DNA of 64,000 bases from Gordius sp. MW1. Its lineage: Eukaryota > Nematomorpha > Gordioida > Gordea > Gordiidae. How positions within the stretch are numbered: position 1 is the stretch's first letter; every line of letters begins with the position of its first letter. The notes under the pieces were generated by a model. The model saw nothing but the letters and a program-made list of their open reading frames with translations, did no database searches and was not told where the DNA came from. Shown piece by piece: positions 32,991-44,405 of this stretch. Position numbers and translations under genes: made by a program. The DNA lies in assembly GCA_964036665.1 (NCBI GenBank), contig OZ038529.1, positions 3,224,001-3,288,000 on the forward strand, given 5' to 3'.

Positions 32991-35831
32991 CCGACAGGTA
33001 CCAGTGTAACTTTTAGGTGACGCAACTTTAAAACCACATTTCTTAAAAACTACAGAAGATAAAAACATTTTTTAAATTAAATTTGAAAGAACGAAATGCG
33101 ATAAATCAGCTGATATAATTTCATAACTCCTTCTTCCTTCATTCGTGAATTATTCTCATTCAAAAATCGCAAAATCTGCATTTTCTACCTCCCTTCTTAA
33201 ATTCAATATTTATGGATACTCAACTGTAAGTTTTTGCAATTTAATTTGCATATTTATAATCTCTATAATTTTTCCAACATTTTGATAGTAATTTTGAATT
33301 TATTTGAGTACTTTAAAGCCTTTAAATTTTGCCTTAAAGTTGAACATAACCTAAAGGTTACACTGGGCAGAGCTAGTTTGCCGAGCATATCTTTTTAAGT
33401 GTTTTCATTTTAAAAGTATGGATCTTTTATATATATTTTTGTCTTTTTCTCGTAAACCTTAATGGTTTATAAGGGGTGGGGCTAGGAAAGTCAAGAATAT
33501 CGCAAATTTTACACCTATAGGAAATAAAAATTAGTCTAGGTAAATTTTCATTTTCAAATTTTTGCTAATTTTTTAGTAGGAAATATGCAAAAAACAATAT
33601 TTATATATATATTTACACATCCTATCACCACAAATAAGTATGAGAATAAGGAGGTCGAACTCAATTGATAAATTTCATGCGATTTTTGTTATTCATTCGG
33701 ATTCTATCTGTCGTTTTAAAAAGTTAAAAGTGATTTATAATAGAATTTGAGACATAAGTCCCCTTTTTAAATATTATGTACTATTATAGTTTTATTATTT
33801 TGCGTTAGAACTTTGATAGACATTATAGAGGAATTGGACACACCGAATGAAAATATTGACGAAGTACTGATTTTTCCGCCTCAAGACGAAGGGGACACGG
33901 ATATGGAAAGTGGGGATGAAATGGACTTTGATCTGCAACATTTGCCACGATCTATGCTTAATTCTTGTATTGAGGTGGTTAGGTCAAATGAGCTCGATAA
34001 CTTTCAAGATATAGACGGTAAATGGACCGATAATGACGTCATATTTAGGCCACGGGGTTGTGGGGACTCTGATGAAAATCGTATATTCAACCCCATCGTT
34101 TTAGAGCATCCTGAAGACTATTTAGAACAGTTTATCTCAAATGATGTTATTACACTTGTTGTAAATATGAGTAATTTATATGCAAGACAACACAACCATG
34201 ATCTAAATTTAACGATTAGCGAATTCAAAATCTACATTTCAATCCTTTTTTTAACTGGTTACTTGTCCCCAAAAAATATCAAAATGTTTTGGGAACTTCA
34301 GGCCGATTCATTTAACAAAATGGTATCCAATGGTATGCGCAGAAATCGGTTTCAAGAGATAACTAAATATCTCCATCTGTCAGATAACTCGAAATTGTTC
34401 CCATCAGACAAATTTTCCAAGATACGCGGTTTTCTAGATATTTTGAATGATAGGTTTAAAACCAATTTTAAATATTGCAATTCCTCCCACATTGCTATGG
34501 ATGAATCTATGGTCCCTTATTATGGACACCACATTGCAAAGCAATTTATAAAAGGCAAGCCTTTTAGATTTGGCTTTAAAATGTGGTGTGCGGCCACTAA
34601 AACCGGCTACCTAATTAATATGCAGCCTTACCAAGGAGCCTCATATTTGATGACCAAGCAAAAGGATTTTGGATTAGGAGGAGCTGTAATATTAGACCTT
34701 GTAGAAAAACTCCCTCCCGATTTCGCCCCGTATAATATATATTTCGATAATTATTTTACCAGCTCCAAGTTATTGAAATGTCTTTCACATATGAATATTG
34801 GAGCTACTGGGACAGTACGAGTAAATCGTATCAAATGTCCCTTGATTGATATAAAGACCATGAAAAAAAAGGAAAGAGGGTTTATTTCAAAGAAGAATAC
34901 ACCTAACATCATGGCACTACGTTGGAACGATAATAACATAGTGACAATGCTTTCTAATTGTCATGGTGTCACGCCCATAACTAATATAGCAAGAATTGCA
35001 ACAGTTCAAAAATCAAGGAAAAAGATATCAGTTCAATGCCCATTTATGGTGAAAATGTATAATAAATTCATGGGCGGCGTTGATCGCTTGGATCAGAACG
35101 TCGATGCGACTAGAATATCTTACAGGGGCAGGAAATGGTATTTTCCATTATTTGCGTTTGGATTAGATACAGCGTGTCAAAATGCTTGGCAACTGTATTG
35201 CATGAACAAAGGAAACATGACACTTTGTAACTTCAAACGGGAAATCGTCCAAAATTATTTTAAAAAATACGGCCAACTTCAGAAAAGAACGTTGAATCCT
35301 AGATTGACAAAAATTAGAAACGTCGTAGACAATCATCAACGACACCATTGTACTCAACGGCGCTGCGTTGTTTGTAAAAAAGCGACTAGAATATTATGTT
35401 CTTATTGCAATGTTGGACTTCACATGCATTGTTGGTTATCGTTTCATAATAACTAAATGTTTTGCGCATATTTCGTTATATAATAAAATTTACAATTATG
35501 CTTATATATCTCTCGTTAACACACCTTTATTTCCGGAAGTAAGTTATTTTTCCAGAAAAATTTTTTGTTTATCTAATAAGAACATATCGAGGTGCCCCGA
35601 AAAAAAATTTCATAAAAATTGGTTCAGCCGAACCCTTAGTGGTAGCTATCCGGTTAAATTTCCCTATATTTGTGTCTACCAGTGTAACTTTTAGGTGACA
35701 CCCCTTTATTTCCAAAAGTAAGCTATTTTTCCGAAATTTTTTTTTTGTTTATCTAATAAGAGCATATCGAGATGCCCCAAAAAAAATTTCATTGAAATTG
35801 GTTCGGCCGAACCGTTAGTGGTACCTGTCGG
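32991..35831 (+). mobile_element. piggyBac-like element
   Basis: The 13-bp ends CCGACAGGTACCA (32991-33003) and TGGTACCTGTCGG (35819-35831) are perfect inverted repeats enclosing an intact transposase. The right end is followed, after one G, by TTAA (35833-35836), the piggyBac target. At the left the equivalent position reads CATA, so the target copy there is mutated or lost. ACCAGTGTAACTTTTAGGTGAC next to the left end recurs at 35678, and the right end itself is duplicated (35521-35657 and 35699-35836). Positions 33040-33770 are non-coding leader. Confidence 0.85.
33813..35456 (+). CDS. piggyBac-like transposase, intact
   Basis: Cut-and-paste transposase of the DDE_Tnp_1_7 family, acting in the nucleus on TTAA-flanked ends. 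The 547-codon frame runs through an acidic N-terminus (about 1-60) to the catalytic core, with D230 (AMDESMVPYYG), D312 (YFDNYF) and D424 (GGVDRLDQ) in the usual D-D-D positions. A C-terminal Cys/His cluster follows (C513, C518, C521, C529, C532, H537, H539, C540) like the family's end-binding zinc domain. Length is normal. The frame opens at TTG; the first ATG in frame is codon 31 (33903). TTTTATTATTTTGCGTTAG just upstream is a good splice acceptor, so a short 5' exon may supply the start. No stops or frameshifts. Confidence 0.9.
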   Translation: MIDIIEELDTPNENIDEVLIFPPQDEGDTDMESGDEMDFDLQHLPRSMLNSCIEVVRSNELDNFQDIDGKWTDNDVIFRPRGCGDSDENRIFNPIVLEHPEDYLEQFISNDVITLVVNMSNLYARQHNHDLNLTISEFKIYISILFLTGYLSPKNIKMFWELQADSFNKMVSNGMRRNRFQEITKYLHLSDNSKLFPSDKFSKIRGFLDILNDRFKTNFKYCNSSHIAMDESMVPYYGHHIAKQFIKGKPFRFGFKMWCAATKTGYLINMQPYQGASYLMTKQKDFGLGGAVILDLVEKLPPDFAPYNIYFDNYFTSSKLLKCLSHMNIGATGTVRVNRIKCPLIDIKTMKKKERGFISKKNTPNIMALRWNDNNIVTMLSNCHGVTPITNIARIATVQKSRKKISVQCPFMVKMYNKFMGGVDRLDQNVDATRISYRGRKWYFPLFAFGLDTACQNAWQLYCMNKGNMTLCNFKREIVQNYFKKYGQLQKRTLNPRLTKIRNVVDNHQRHHCTQRRCVVCKKATRILCSYCNVGLHMHCWLSFHNN

Positions 35832-35836
35832 GTTAA
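35521..35836. repeat. Tandem duplication of the piggyBac right end
   Basis: Two units about 179 bp apart share CCTTTATTTCC..AAGTAAG, TTGTTTATCTAATAAGA and TTGGTTC.GCCGAACC. Each ends in a right-terminus-like sequence next to TTAA (35654-35657, 35833-35836). A copy of left-end subterminal sequence (35678-35699) lies between them. Confidence 0.75.
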
Positions 35837-36138
35837 ATAACTATGCCTCGTAAGATTTGTATATAGCTTTGGAAAGGTCGTGCCTTATTTAAAGATTTTG
35901 AATTAGGGTAGGGATATGGAAGCGCAATTTGATGACAGATTTTATACAAGAAAGTAGTATAAACGCTTCGCGTGATCTGGATCTAATATAAATAATAAAT
36001 ACATTGAGCGTTTTCTTTTATTCGAGCAAGTTATCTTATAATCTATGAGGACAAATGCTTAATACAGGCTAGCTAGAGCCAAGATTTAAGAGATGAAAAA
36101 ATTATAAAGAAAGCTTAAGGTAACGTAAGGGTGTTGCA

Positions 36139-36303
36139 CATGGGCGTAGCTAAGGGGAGGCAGGGAGGGGCGGCTGCCCCCTCTAAATCCAAAAAATCTA
36201 TAAAATTTAATATAAATATGGCTTCAAATTTCAAAAAATATCATTTTGCCCTTTTAAAATCTTAATTGCCCCTTTCTAACTCAAATTCTGCCTACGCCTC
36301 ATG
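36139..36303. mobile_element. CATGGGCGTAGCC MITE with exact 8-bp duplication
   Basis: CATGGGCGTAGCTAAGG to GCCTACGCCTCATG, flanked by GTGTTGCA at 36131-36138 and 36304-36311. Confidence 0.9.
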
Positions 36304-36309
36304 GTGTTG

Positions 36310-37140
36310 CAAGAAACAAACTTATCCTTACAATTTGGGAAACATCACGAACATGCATATTAAAGTGCGATGAAGTTAAACGAAAGATATTTAAAAGGTA
36401 AATGAGAGTGGGGTAGCAAGTATAATGTCAGAACATTTAGCCAAACCGGTTAAATTTAATCATTGGATTTTGTTCTGCTTTTATTTTTTTGAAAGGATAA
36501 TGTAGTTGTTATATAGATTCACTCTAACCATATTTAGCAAATAAATTTTGTGAACATATAGCTATAAATTGGTAATTCAGCTTCAACCAAGCCAGATATA
36601 TTTTTTTACAACTATCTATAAAATAAAGAGATTTAAAAAATTCAATTATTTAGTTAACAGTTATAAGCTGTACAATAGATTATGGTTATAGCATTTAGCA
36701 TATTAATAAATTTTAAGCTTAAGTATTTACAAGGATGTATTTCTGTTTGCATATTATTTGATTGTAAATAAATGACATTTGTCATCTTAAAAAGTTATAA
36801 TCTGTCCATAACTTTTTTGAAAATATTCATTTTTTGTTTCACTATTTTTTTGTTAATCATAACTGGGATTAGGAGACTATAACAATTGCGTTCAGTGAGA
36901 GTTAATTACAGCTTGCTGCCGATTTCGATGGAAACCAAAAGCTATTTTGGTCCATAAAAACTTCTATCTACTCTACTATCTCAATGTTATTTTACAAAAC
37001 ATAAGTTCCTATATTTTTAATTAATGTAATATTGAATTACTGCCATCTAGGTTCAATTTAAAATTGAATGATACTTTTATTTTTATGGACTTTAATGATT
37101 AATGTATATACAACGTTTTCCCTATTATAATAACTCACTA
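36310..37140. other. AT-rich stretch with a V-unit scrap
   Basis: No gene. CTGCCATCTAGG at 37040 and its flanks (AAAATTGAATG) resemble the V-unit segments at 29777 and 40864. Confidence 0.4.
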
Positions 37141-37172
37141 GTGTGCCCAGGGGCTTACGCAGGATTTTATTT

Positions 37173-37201
37173 GGGGGGGGGGGGGGGGGGGGGGAGGGGG
37201 G
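37173..37201 (+). repeat. Poly-G tract
   Basis: Twenty-two consecutive G, one A, then six G. It lies just inside a GGGGCTTACGCAGGATTTTAT motif that resembles a MITE end. Tracts like this vary in length and are prone to assembly error. Confidence 0.9.
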
Positions 37202-37204
37202 TTT

Positions 37205-38035
37205 CAAATTTTTTCTTTAAATATCAAAAAATTTATAGGCAAATTTTTTATGCAATTTGATTAAAGAGCTATATACGTAATGTAGCATCCATGTGAGTAT
37301 GTCCAGCCAAATTTAAATTTCAAATTCTATTGAGGCTGGTTTAAAAAAGATTAGAACATAAAAAGCTAATTTGGTATTAATGTAACTGTCGTATTTCTGA
37401 ATACGTGAAAGAAGAATAGTTGAATTTAGTATAACTTTTATTTGTATATCATTTTCTACAGATTTATTATTGCTATAATTTAATATTTTAATATCTTTCC
37501 GTTTAAAAAATTGAAGGCTCCCTCTGGTTTTGTTCTTGGACATTCTCATGTGCTCCATCAACAATGTGTAACATTCAATAAACTCTTAAAGTGGGCTAGC
37601 TGTAAGGGTGAGATGGGGTGGAAATCGTCAGTAGGGGAAATATGGAGGGTTTGAGGGTGTGGACTTGGCAAAGTGGGTTTTGGGGAAGCTAATGGCAGGG
37701 GTTGAATTGATATGTGGTTTTTTCATTTAATGTATTAGGGTGTTCATGGCATACGGGATTTCTTGAGTTACCTAATTTATGGACTTTGAAAATAATCCTA
37801 TCCTCCCCGCACTGTAAATGGGCAAGAGAAACAAGTTAGAATATCCCTGCACTGTGAACTAAATGCCTTTCAACATCATGAGATAAATTACTATTGAAAG
37901 GTCCATAGAATAATGTTTCCTTTTTCATTGAATTAACATCCTCCTTAGATTTCAGCATTCAATTCCTCCTTCACTCTTTTTGTTAAATAACCTTGGTTTA
38001 TTGAGGCTTAAGTTCTTCTTTAGCTATCACCATTA
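37205..38035. other. Stretch without recognisable gene
   Basis: One 83-codon minus-strand ORF (37313-37564) has no recognisable motif. The rest is open to interpretation and shows no similarity to other parts of the window. Confidence 0.35.
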
Positions 38036-38038
38036 TTA

Positions 38039-38262
38039 TAAATAATAAGATAATTTAGTGATAAAGATTTATTAAGGGCCAGGGAAGGGACATAAAGAAT
38101 GACAAATTTTTAAGACAAAATAAAAAAAAAGGATTAAAACATATGTTTTTTACCAACTCGGCTTTGGCTTACAATATTTGTTTTATCACTATTCTTTATG
38201 TCCCATCCATCCCTGGCCCTAAATAAATCTTTATCATTAGATTATCTTATTATTTATACACA
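38039..38262. mobile_element. Foldback element
   Basis: AATAATAAGATAAT...GTGATAAAGATTTATT then GGGCCAGGGA is mirrored by TCCCTGGCCC then AATAAATCTTTATCA and ATTATCTTATTATT. The arms are about 60 bp around a loop of about 100 bp. No target duplication identified. Confidence 0.65.
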
Positions 38263-38950
38263 TTATTATGTTGATGTGAAGTCTCACTTTGTAATTGTCC
38301 TTTATTTGTTCCAATAATAAAAAAAAACCAATTATCTCGATAATAAATACCCACTTTTAAAACTAACATGAAATTCCTCTATAAAATTCTTTTTCAGTTG
38401 TTTCCCTTTTCAACTTGGAAGCATTTTGTTGCCTGTGATTGTAGATTAACATTTAAGGCTCTAAATTTGTTATTAATAACACCTGCTTAGGCGTATTTAG
38501 AGTCCTGCTTATGAATTTATCTCGTAGCATAAAATAAATTTAATTGCTAATAAATGAGAAAAACCATAAAAATTTTGATAATGATTTGTTGAAAATTAAA
38601 TTATTTACAACGATGGAATTATCATAATTTTCAAAATATTAATATTCTGTGCTTTGCATTTTAAAAAAATTATTTAAAATATTTGAGAAGCCAGATCATT
38701 TTAGTAGAAACCAAGATGCAAGAATACTCTGAACCCCAATTGGGGCTCAAAACAGATCCAAAATTGATTTTTTTTTAAATTCTTAGTTGACAATTATTAA
38801 TTTATTAATAGCGTTATACCTGACGTTCTGTCACCTTGTGTAAACTCTTTTTATTCGCAACATTATTCCCAATAATATAAAGTTATAGGAATAGGTATTT
38901 CTGTTACTTGTCAGCACAAATAATATTTTTATAAGAAATTCATTTATTTC

Positions 38951-39097
38951 AAGGGCGTAGCCAGCATTAAAATTAAAGGGGGGCAATAATGATTTAGGGG
39001 GGGGGGGCAAAATGAACATTTTTTAAAATTGTAGCCATGATTTAATATATTTGAACAAATTTGGGCAGCCGCCCTTCCCTGCCCAGTATTACGCCGC
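38951..39097. mobile_element. CATGGGCGTAGCC MITE (eroded)
   Basis: AAGGGCGTAGCCAGCATTAAA, GGGGGCAATAATGATTTAGG, then GGGCAGCCGCCCTTCCC and a degraded right end near ATTACGCCGC. Confidence 0.65.
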
Positions 39098-39280
39098 TTT
39101 TGTACTTATAAAATTTTATATTGCATTACATAAGTTTTATAGATTTTTGCTCGCGAGGGTTTCAGCCCCCTCCCCGCGTACGCCACTGGTTGTTGTAATA
39201 AATGCTCATGGTTAATTAAGTAACACTCATTCCATAATATTTATTATAAAATGCGATATTATAAAATAAAATATATTTTT

Positions 39281-39545
39281 TCCGAAAGAAAGATACACAT
39301 CGCCTGCCTACAAGAGACGAGATGGAACGGAACCAAAGCTCGGGATTTGGTAGAAGAATACAAATCATTCTACAGTGGATCACCAAATCGTAGAAATGGG
39401 GTCGGTATCGTTCTAGACGAATCGTTCAAAGACAAGGTAGTGGAAGCGTTGTTTAGACAGGCTAATATGGGTGAAGATTGTAGATTAAGGGGGCCTCTTA
39501 ACCGTTATGTGCTATTTTTTAAACATTCATGGCCCACCTAATCAC
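39281..39545 (+). pseudogene. LINE endonuclease fragment with shared foreign tail, copy 1
   Basis: The open stretch reads RKIHIACLQETRWNG, YKSFYSGSPNRRNGVGIVL and FKDKVVEALF. This is part of an APE-type endonuclease as in RTE-class LINEs (CLQETRW and the GVGI block). After about 75 residues the similarity stops at AGACAGGCTAATATGGGTGA. The same endonuclease piece followed by the same non-LINE tail occurs at 45345-45625. The reverse transcriptase is absent. Confidence 0.7.
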
Positions 39546-39954
39546 TTAAATTTACCCTTTTAAATCAAAACAAAAATTATTAATTCGGTAGTCGGAGTAT
39601 GATAATTAAAAATAGTTTATACAATTTTGGGCATAATATAGCCATAACCAAATTTAGGTTTATTTATTAGGAATCTCAATAAGTGAAAACATGTTTTTAA
39701 CCATAAGCTATGGTGGTTAGTTTATCTAAATACATATGTATTATTTGACTCTATATTTAAACATTTCTATTTATGAATTGCTAGCTATACAACAGACATG
39801 GAGGAAGTAAGAAAAAAGGGAAATGTGTCCTTACACGATTCACGCTGACAAAAATTTTAACTAATATGTTAACGTTGTATTCGACACGCTCAATAAACAT
39901 TTTGCTAAAATATGATTTTTTGGTTCTTTGGGCCTCAAAACAGGTGGGTATTTA

Positions 39955-40395
39955 ATTGTTTTTTTTTGAATCGACATGCTTTATTGAAAAAAAGTATTAA
40001 ATATAAAGTGGATTAATAGAAAGATACAAGAACGAAAATATTTTTAAAAAAAATGATTAAAACACATTATCCGTTTCTTCATCTTTAAGCATGGGCATTG
40101 AATCCATCAAAGAATAAAAATTGGATTTAGCAATCGCAATGGCAATTGATTGTCTTAGTAAGAAACTATTCGATATTTTAGAAGGGGGCGAGCGTTTATT
40201 GAGTTTTTTAAAAAAATTTAATGCGCTCTTTCCGAACGTCCCTGAGCACGAGACGATAGGAATAAAAACGGAGGTTTTCGAAAAAGCTGAGTATTTTAAG
40301 GATTTGCGATGCTCTGCCGATCCTAGGGGGTCGTGAGTATCGTTGGAGGGGGCAAACAGGTCAATACAGGTGTAGTCCCATTTTAAGAAAAGGCC
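39955..40395 (-). pseudogene. 5'-truncated LINE tail with C-terminal module, copy 1
   Basis: On the minus strand an open stretch from 40394 to a TAA near 40074 encodes a module WDYTCIDLFAPSNDTHDP then KYSAFSKTSVFIPIVSCSGT then GKSALNFFKKL. Paralogous modules occur at 45820-46083 and 61664-62005. The 3' flank ends in CAATAAAGCATG and a short A tract (plus strand 39957-39967). This is the structure of a 5'-truncated LINE insertion. The module resembles C-terminal regions seen in animal non-LTR elements, but I cannot name the clade. Confidence 0.55.
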
Positions 40396-40863
40396 TTTGT
40401 CCCATATAATTGTTCAATTTAAAAAAATATTATGCGTTAAATCTTGGGTGTCTGTAATTATGCCAAAAGTATATGTATGTCCCTTTTTTTACACAGAAAA
40501 ATACTTTTTATTGAGGTAAAACAAGTTTATAACTCACGTAAAATATAGAATTTTGTTCAAAAATATTTAATTTTTTTTTATTTAATTATAATAAAAAATT
40601 GCTTATGCGTCCGAGTGCATACGTAGAAAGCTAAAGAGCAACTTAACAACACTGGTACTAATATTCAGTTTTGTATACAGTTAGTAGCATATTAAGATAA
40701 AAATCAAATCTAAAATAGTAATATAAAAGTCTAGTAGGCAGATAATTTAGTTTAAATTTTGTTAAAATTAAATAAGTTGAATGCGAATACCTTGTTTCGT
40801 TAAAAACAACAATAAAAATCTTAACAGAAAGCTGTCCATTATACGTATTAACCATATTATTTA

Positions 40864-40877
40864 CTGCCATCTAGTGA
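40864..40877 (-). promoter_or_regulatory. CTCF-like motif in V1
   Basis: The minus strand reads TCACTAGATGGCAG, 13 of 14 against CCASYAGRKGGCRS. Confidence 0.35.
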
Positions 40878-41066
40878 CGATTTTAAATTAGAAACTATAG
40901 TTAGAATTATAGACTACATGGTTAGAATGGATAATTTAAATCTTTAAACTATATTAAATAACCCTATAAAAGGTGATTGAAAAAGAGGAATTATTGTGAT
41001 ATTGCATATTTCAGATCAATGATGAGGCTAATTTTAGAAAATAGCAAATAAGCTTAAGACCATATA

Positions 41067-42214
41067 TAGTGTTTCGATCTCGTCTCGTCTCGGTCTCGAA
41101 TACAAAATCTCGTCTCGTCTCGGGAGCGATTAGGAAAATCTCGATCTCGTCTCGTCTCGGTCTAGAAAAATCTCGGTCTCGTCTCGTCTCGACGAGAATT
41201 CTCGTCTCGTCTCGACTTTTAAAAAAAAATATATACGGAATAAAAATTTCTCCTATTTTATTAAAAATATAAATAAGTGTTCAAAAATCCAAATGGCAAA
41301 TTTTATATTTTTGGAAAAACTTTAATACACAAACTTTTTAAAGATTTAGCGGGACACGACATCTCATTGACAATATAAAGATATGAATTAACTCATAAAG
41401 ATAACATTTTCTATAAAAAGTGCAGACTAAAAAAACTATAAATAAATTTGAAATATAAAAGATTAAATTTTATTGTTCTAGCAAATTATAATATTTGCAT
41501 CAAATTCACTGTGTCTGTCAACTATAAATGGACTTCGAAAATTATAAGTTCGCTTATAGTTGATATAGTTGCATAAGTGAGCAAAATGAGACCCTTTATT
41601 AACCTTTGCTAATGATTCAAAGTAGACCTTAACATATTTAAGGCAAACGTTTAAGTCCATTAATATAACCATCATCAGTTATAGCCCATAGTGTTTATTG
41701 CATGTTTATGCGAGTGACATTTAATGATGTTATTATTATTTATAGAATTGATAACTAGTTGCAGAAATTAAAACGTTGTAAAACAACAATAAAAGCAGCA
41801 TTTTTATAGAATTAAGAACATAAGGTTTTAAACTTTAAATTAAAGAGTACGTATTTAAATGTATGACAAAAATCAACCATACTTAGGTAAATGATTGCCA
41901 AATTTTATTTTTTTTGCAAAAATATATAATATTTACTACACTTGTGAATTTTTTTAATATTAAATATATTCCATACATATTGATTTACACTTAATACCTT
42001 AAATGTAAATTAAAATACACAATAATTTACTAAAATCTAACGATCAATAAAAAGTCGAGATCTCGCCGAGAAAATCTCGTATCGTCTCGTCTCGACATCA
42101 AAATTCTCGTCTCGATCTCGACTCCATTTTTCAAATTCTCGTCTCGTCTCGTCTCGGTTTTTCGAGACGAGACGAGACGAGACCGAGATTTTTCTCGGTT
42201 TTTCCGCATCACTA
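41067..42214. mobile_element. hAT-type element with GAGAC arrays, copy C (inverted)
   Basis: TAGTGTTTCGATCTCG to TTTTTCCGCATCACTA, flanked by the exact 8-bp duplication ACCATATA at 41059-41066 and 42215-42222. It is in opposite orientation to copy A. Arrays of CTCGT/GAGAC words lie at 41076-41215 and 42055-42195. The interior resembles copies A and B but encodes no transposase. Confidence 0.92.
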
Positions 42215-42859
42215 ACCATATAGCTCGCAAAAAATAACTTTGCTATTCAAAAAAATCTAGATTTAGATTCTTTATACGCTTATTTCAAATTGTCTATAAA
42301 GCTATTTATTTACACGATGACAAATAATAACATAGATGAAATTAACAGAAATTAAAGATCATTAGTATTTGTTATATTTAGTAGCTTATTAAAAAAATAT
42401 AGAATAATTGAACAATTGATACATTGGAAAATATGATTTTGGCATCGATCTATAAATTAGCGTTTATGAAATCTATAAATGTATGTGCATGTTATGCAAC
42501 CAAATCTGCAACGTTGACATTTTATTTGACACAGGGGGGCATGCTCTGGTGGCTAAAAATAATATAAAATATTTAAAATTGTAAATAGAAAAATTGAACT
42601 GTTTTTTAATAGTTCTCAATGGTCAAATGAATTTTAACATTGTATTAATAAAGCTTTTGAAAATTTTATTAATTTAAGCTAACAACTTAAACAATTCAAG
42701 CTTATTCATCAGATTTAAATTAGAGCGATAAACTACATACTTTTTAATCGGATAAGAAATGTATTTTATTTTTAGTTTGCAATAATATTATAAACCTGAG
42801 AAGATTTATCGCTTAACAATTTATTTCATCCAATTAGGCTGTATAATACTTAAATAGTA

Positions 42860-43132
42860 TTAAATACTTGACACTTTTACATACAACTGAGTCTTAGCAA
42901 TCAAAATCAAAATTGTTTTTGTACTTAAAAAGGCAAACAAGTGCCTTACTAAATATAGGCCACCTAGCTTCGTTCTCAGTTGACTGGAGTCTAGTATGCT
43001 CGAGAAGTAAAATGTGACCATTTGGATCTTTATTATCATCTTCTTGGGTGTAGAACTCAAGATAGCCGACAAAATAAGTTTTACCAACACAAAAATCCAC
43101 ATAAGTCGAGAATTATTAAACAAGATCTCCAA
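42860..43132 (-). pseudogene. Small secreted-protein gene of unit V, frameshifted copy
   Basis: Aligned to 62802-63002, the start is MEILFNNSRLMWIFVLVKL followed by LSAILSS, a signal-peptide-like segment. A net 4-bp deletion near 43050 (TTCTATCTATGCCCAGG versus TTCTACACCCAAG) changes frame. The mature part continues in another frame as QEDDNKDPNGHILLLEHTRL and NEARWPIFS. One Trp codon is also missing and the C-terminus diverges. Unless an unseen splice event bridges it, this copy is dead. AGTAAGG at the divergence point could instead be a splice donor. Confidence 0.6.
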
Positions 43133-43736
43133 ATTTATCGTGTAACCAAATCAAGGGCATAAATTTTTAAATAAAGTTTTTGTGATTTTTGATAGGGTGA
43201 TAGAAATTTCAATCTTTAAAACATTAACAATACTATTAAATGATAGAAAGTTAAGTTATTATAAGCTCTAAATATAAAGATGCTGTGCACTCCCTATTTT
43301 AAATAACAAGAAAAATTATAAAAATTTGTTAAAAATCAGTAGATTAATAAATCTGTTTACTTTTATTATTTTATAAAATTAAAAACGATAGCAATAAGCT
43401 TAATTTACGTTTACTTATAAATGCTTATCTAATATTACTAATGCAGAAGGTGTCTATTGTATTTTAATTTTACATTATATGGATAAAATGATAGTATGGA
43501 AGTATTAACTATTATAAATTGAAATTTTTAAGAATTTAATTTGGAAAAATTTACCTTTATAGTAGAGAACAAAATCTTTATACATAAAAATTTAACTCCA
43601 TTTTATTTGTTCGCTAATAACTCCTAAAGTTCTCGACCGATTGCCACCAAATTTGGCCAGATCATTCCCTTAGCATCCTAGATAATTTATACCATCGATC
43701 TGCGACAGCTGTAACCCTGTTTTTTGGTAGTGCTTA

Positions 43737-43750
43737 CCGCCACCTAGCGG
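43737..43750 (-). promoter_or_regulatory. CTCF-like motif in the short Helitron
   Basis: The minus strand reads CCGCTAGGTGGCGG, 13 of 14 against CCASYAGRKGGCRS. It is at the homologous position to 4482 and 15769. Confidence 0.35.
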
Positions 43751-44149
43751 ACGATAGATACAACGTTTTTATTCTTAGTTTTTCGTTATGGTGCTACTTA
43801 TTGCCTTAAAAGCTATTCCACTATTGCTTTGTCATTTGTGTCACAATTTTTTATTCAACTACCCCCGTTTTCTTTACAATATAGGCCTATGGTAAATAAC
43901 TATTCTCAATACCCCAAATGATCACCATTTTCTTAAATAAAAACAACGCGCGCTTTTTCAAACATTCCCATGTTTTGTTCTTTATTTTTTATTTTTGGGA
44001 AGTTCTGTTATTTATTACAAGTACAAAAACATATTTTAACGTTAAGATGATAAATGCAGACAATGGTCAAACTGACAAACTTAAAATGTAGTTATATGAG
44101 CTAATACAGTCAAAATATTTAAATATAAAACTATACCTTATGTATGCAA

Positions 44150-44405
44150 ACCCCAAGGTGACCAGATTCAACCTTAAGTCTGGGGTTTAGGATTCGTTCT
44201 GATCTAAGGTTTTGGGCTAGAGTTTAAATCTAGCCCAAAATTTTAGTTTGGGATTTTGGGGAAACACTTAGGTGGATGCAAAACCCAGGCTAAACCTAAA
44301 AGATTTTAGGTTGAATTATTTTAAAACTTCGAGGTTTTAAAAAACCTTAAACCTGACCTTGGGCGAACCTAAGGTCCGCCCCACCTAAGGTTTTTCTCAT
44401 CACTA
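44150..44405. mobile_element. hAT-like element with CCTAAG/CCTTA arrays
   Basis: The right end CCTAAGGTTTTTCTCATCACTA is, reversed, TAGTGATGAGAAAAACC, almost the same terminus as the GAGAC elements (TAGTGATGCGGAAAAACC). The body is filled with CCTAAG, AACCTTAA and TTTAGG words. The left end is not clear (near CCCCAAGGTGACCAG) and no 8-bp duplication was confirmed. Confidence 0.6.

Larger units (their letters stand above)
40580..43570. repeat. Duplicated unit V1
   Basis: Shares ordered blocks with 54560-56090, 59400-60200 and 60900-63480: the TACTGCCATCTAG segment with TTTTAAATTAGAAACTA, GTAGCTTATTAAAAAAATATAG, ACATTGG.AAATA, and (V1, V2) TTTTTTAATAGTTC.CAATGGTCAA. V1 and the last copy also share the small secreted-protein gene. 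A 1.15-kb hAT element interrupts it at 41067-42214. Confidence 0.65.
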
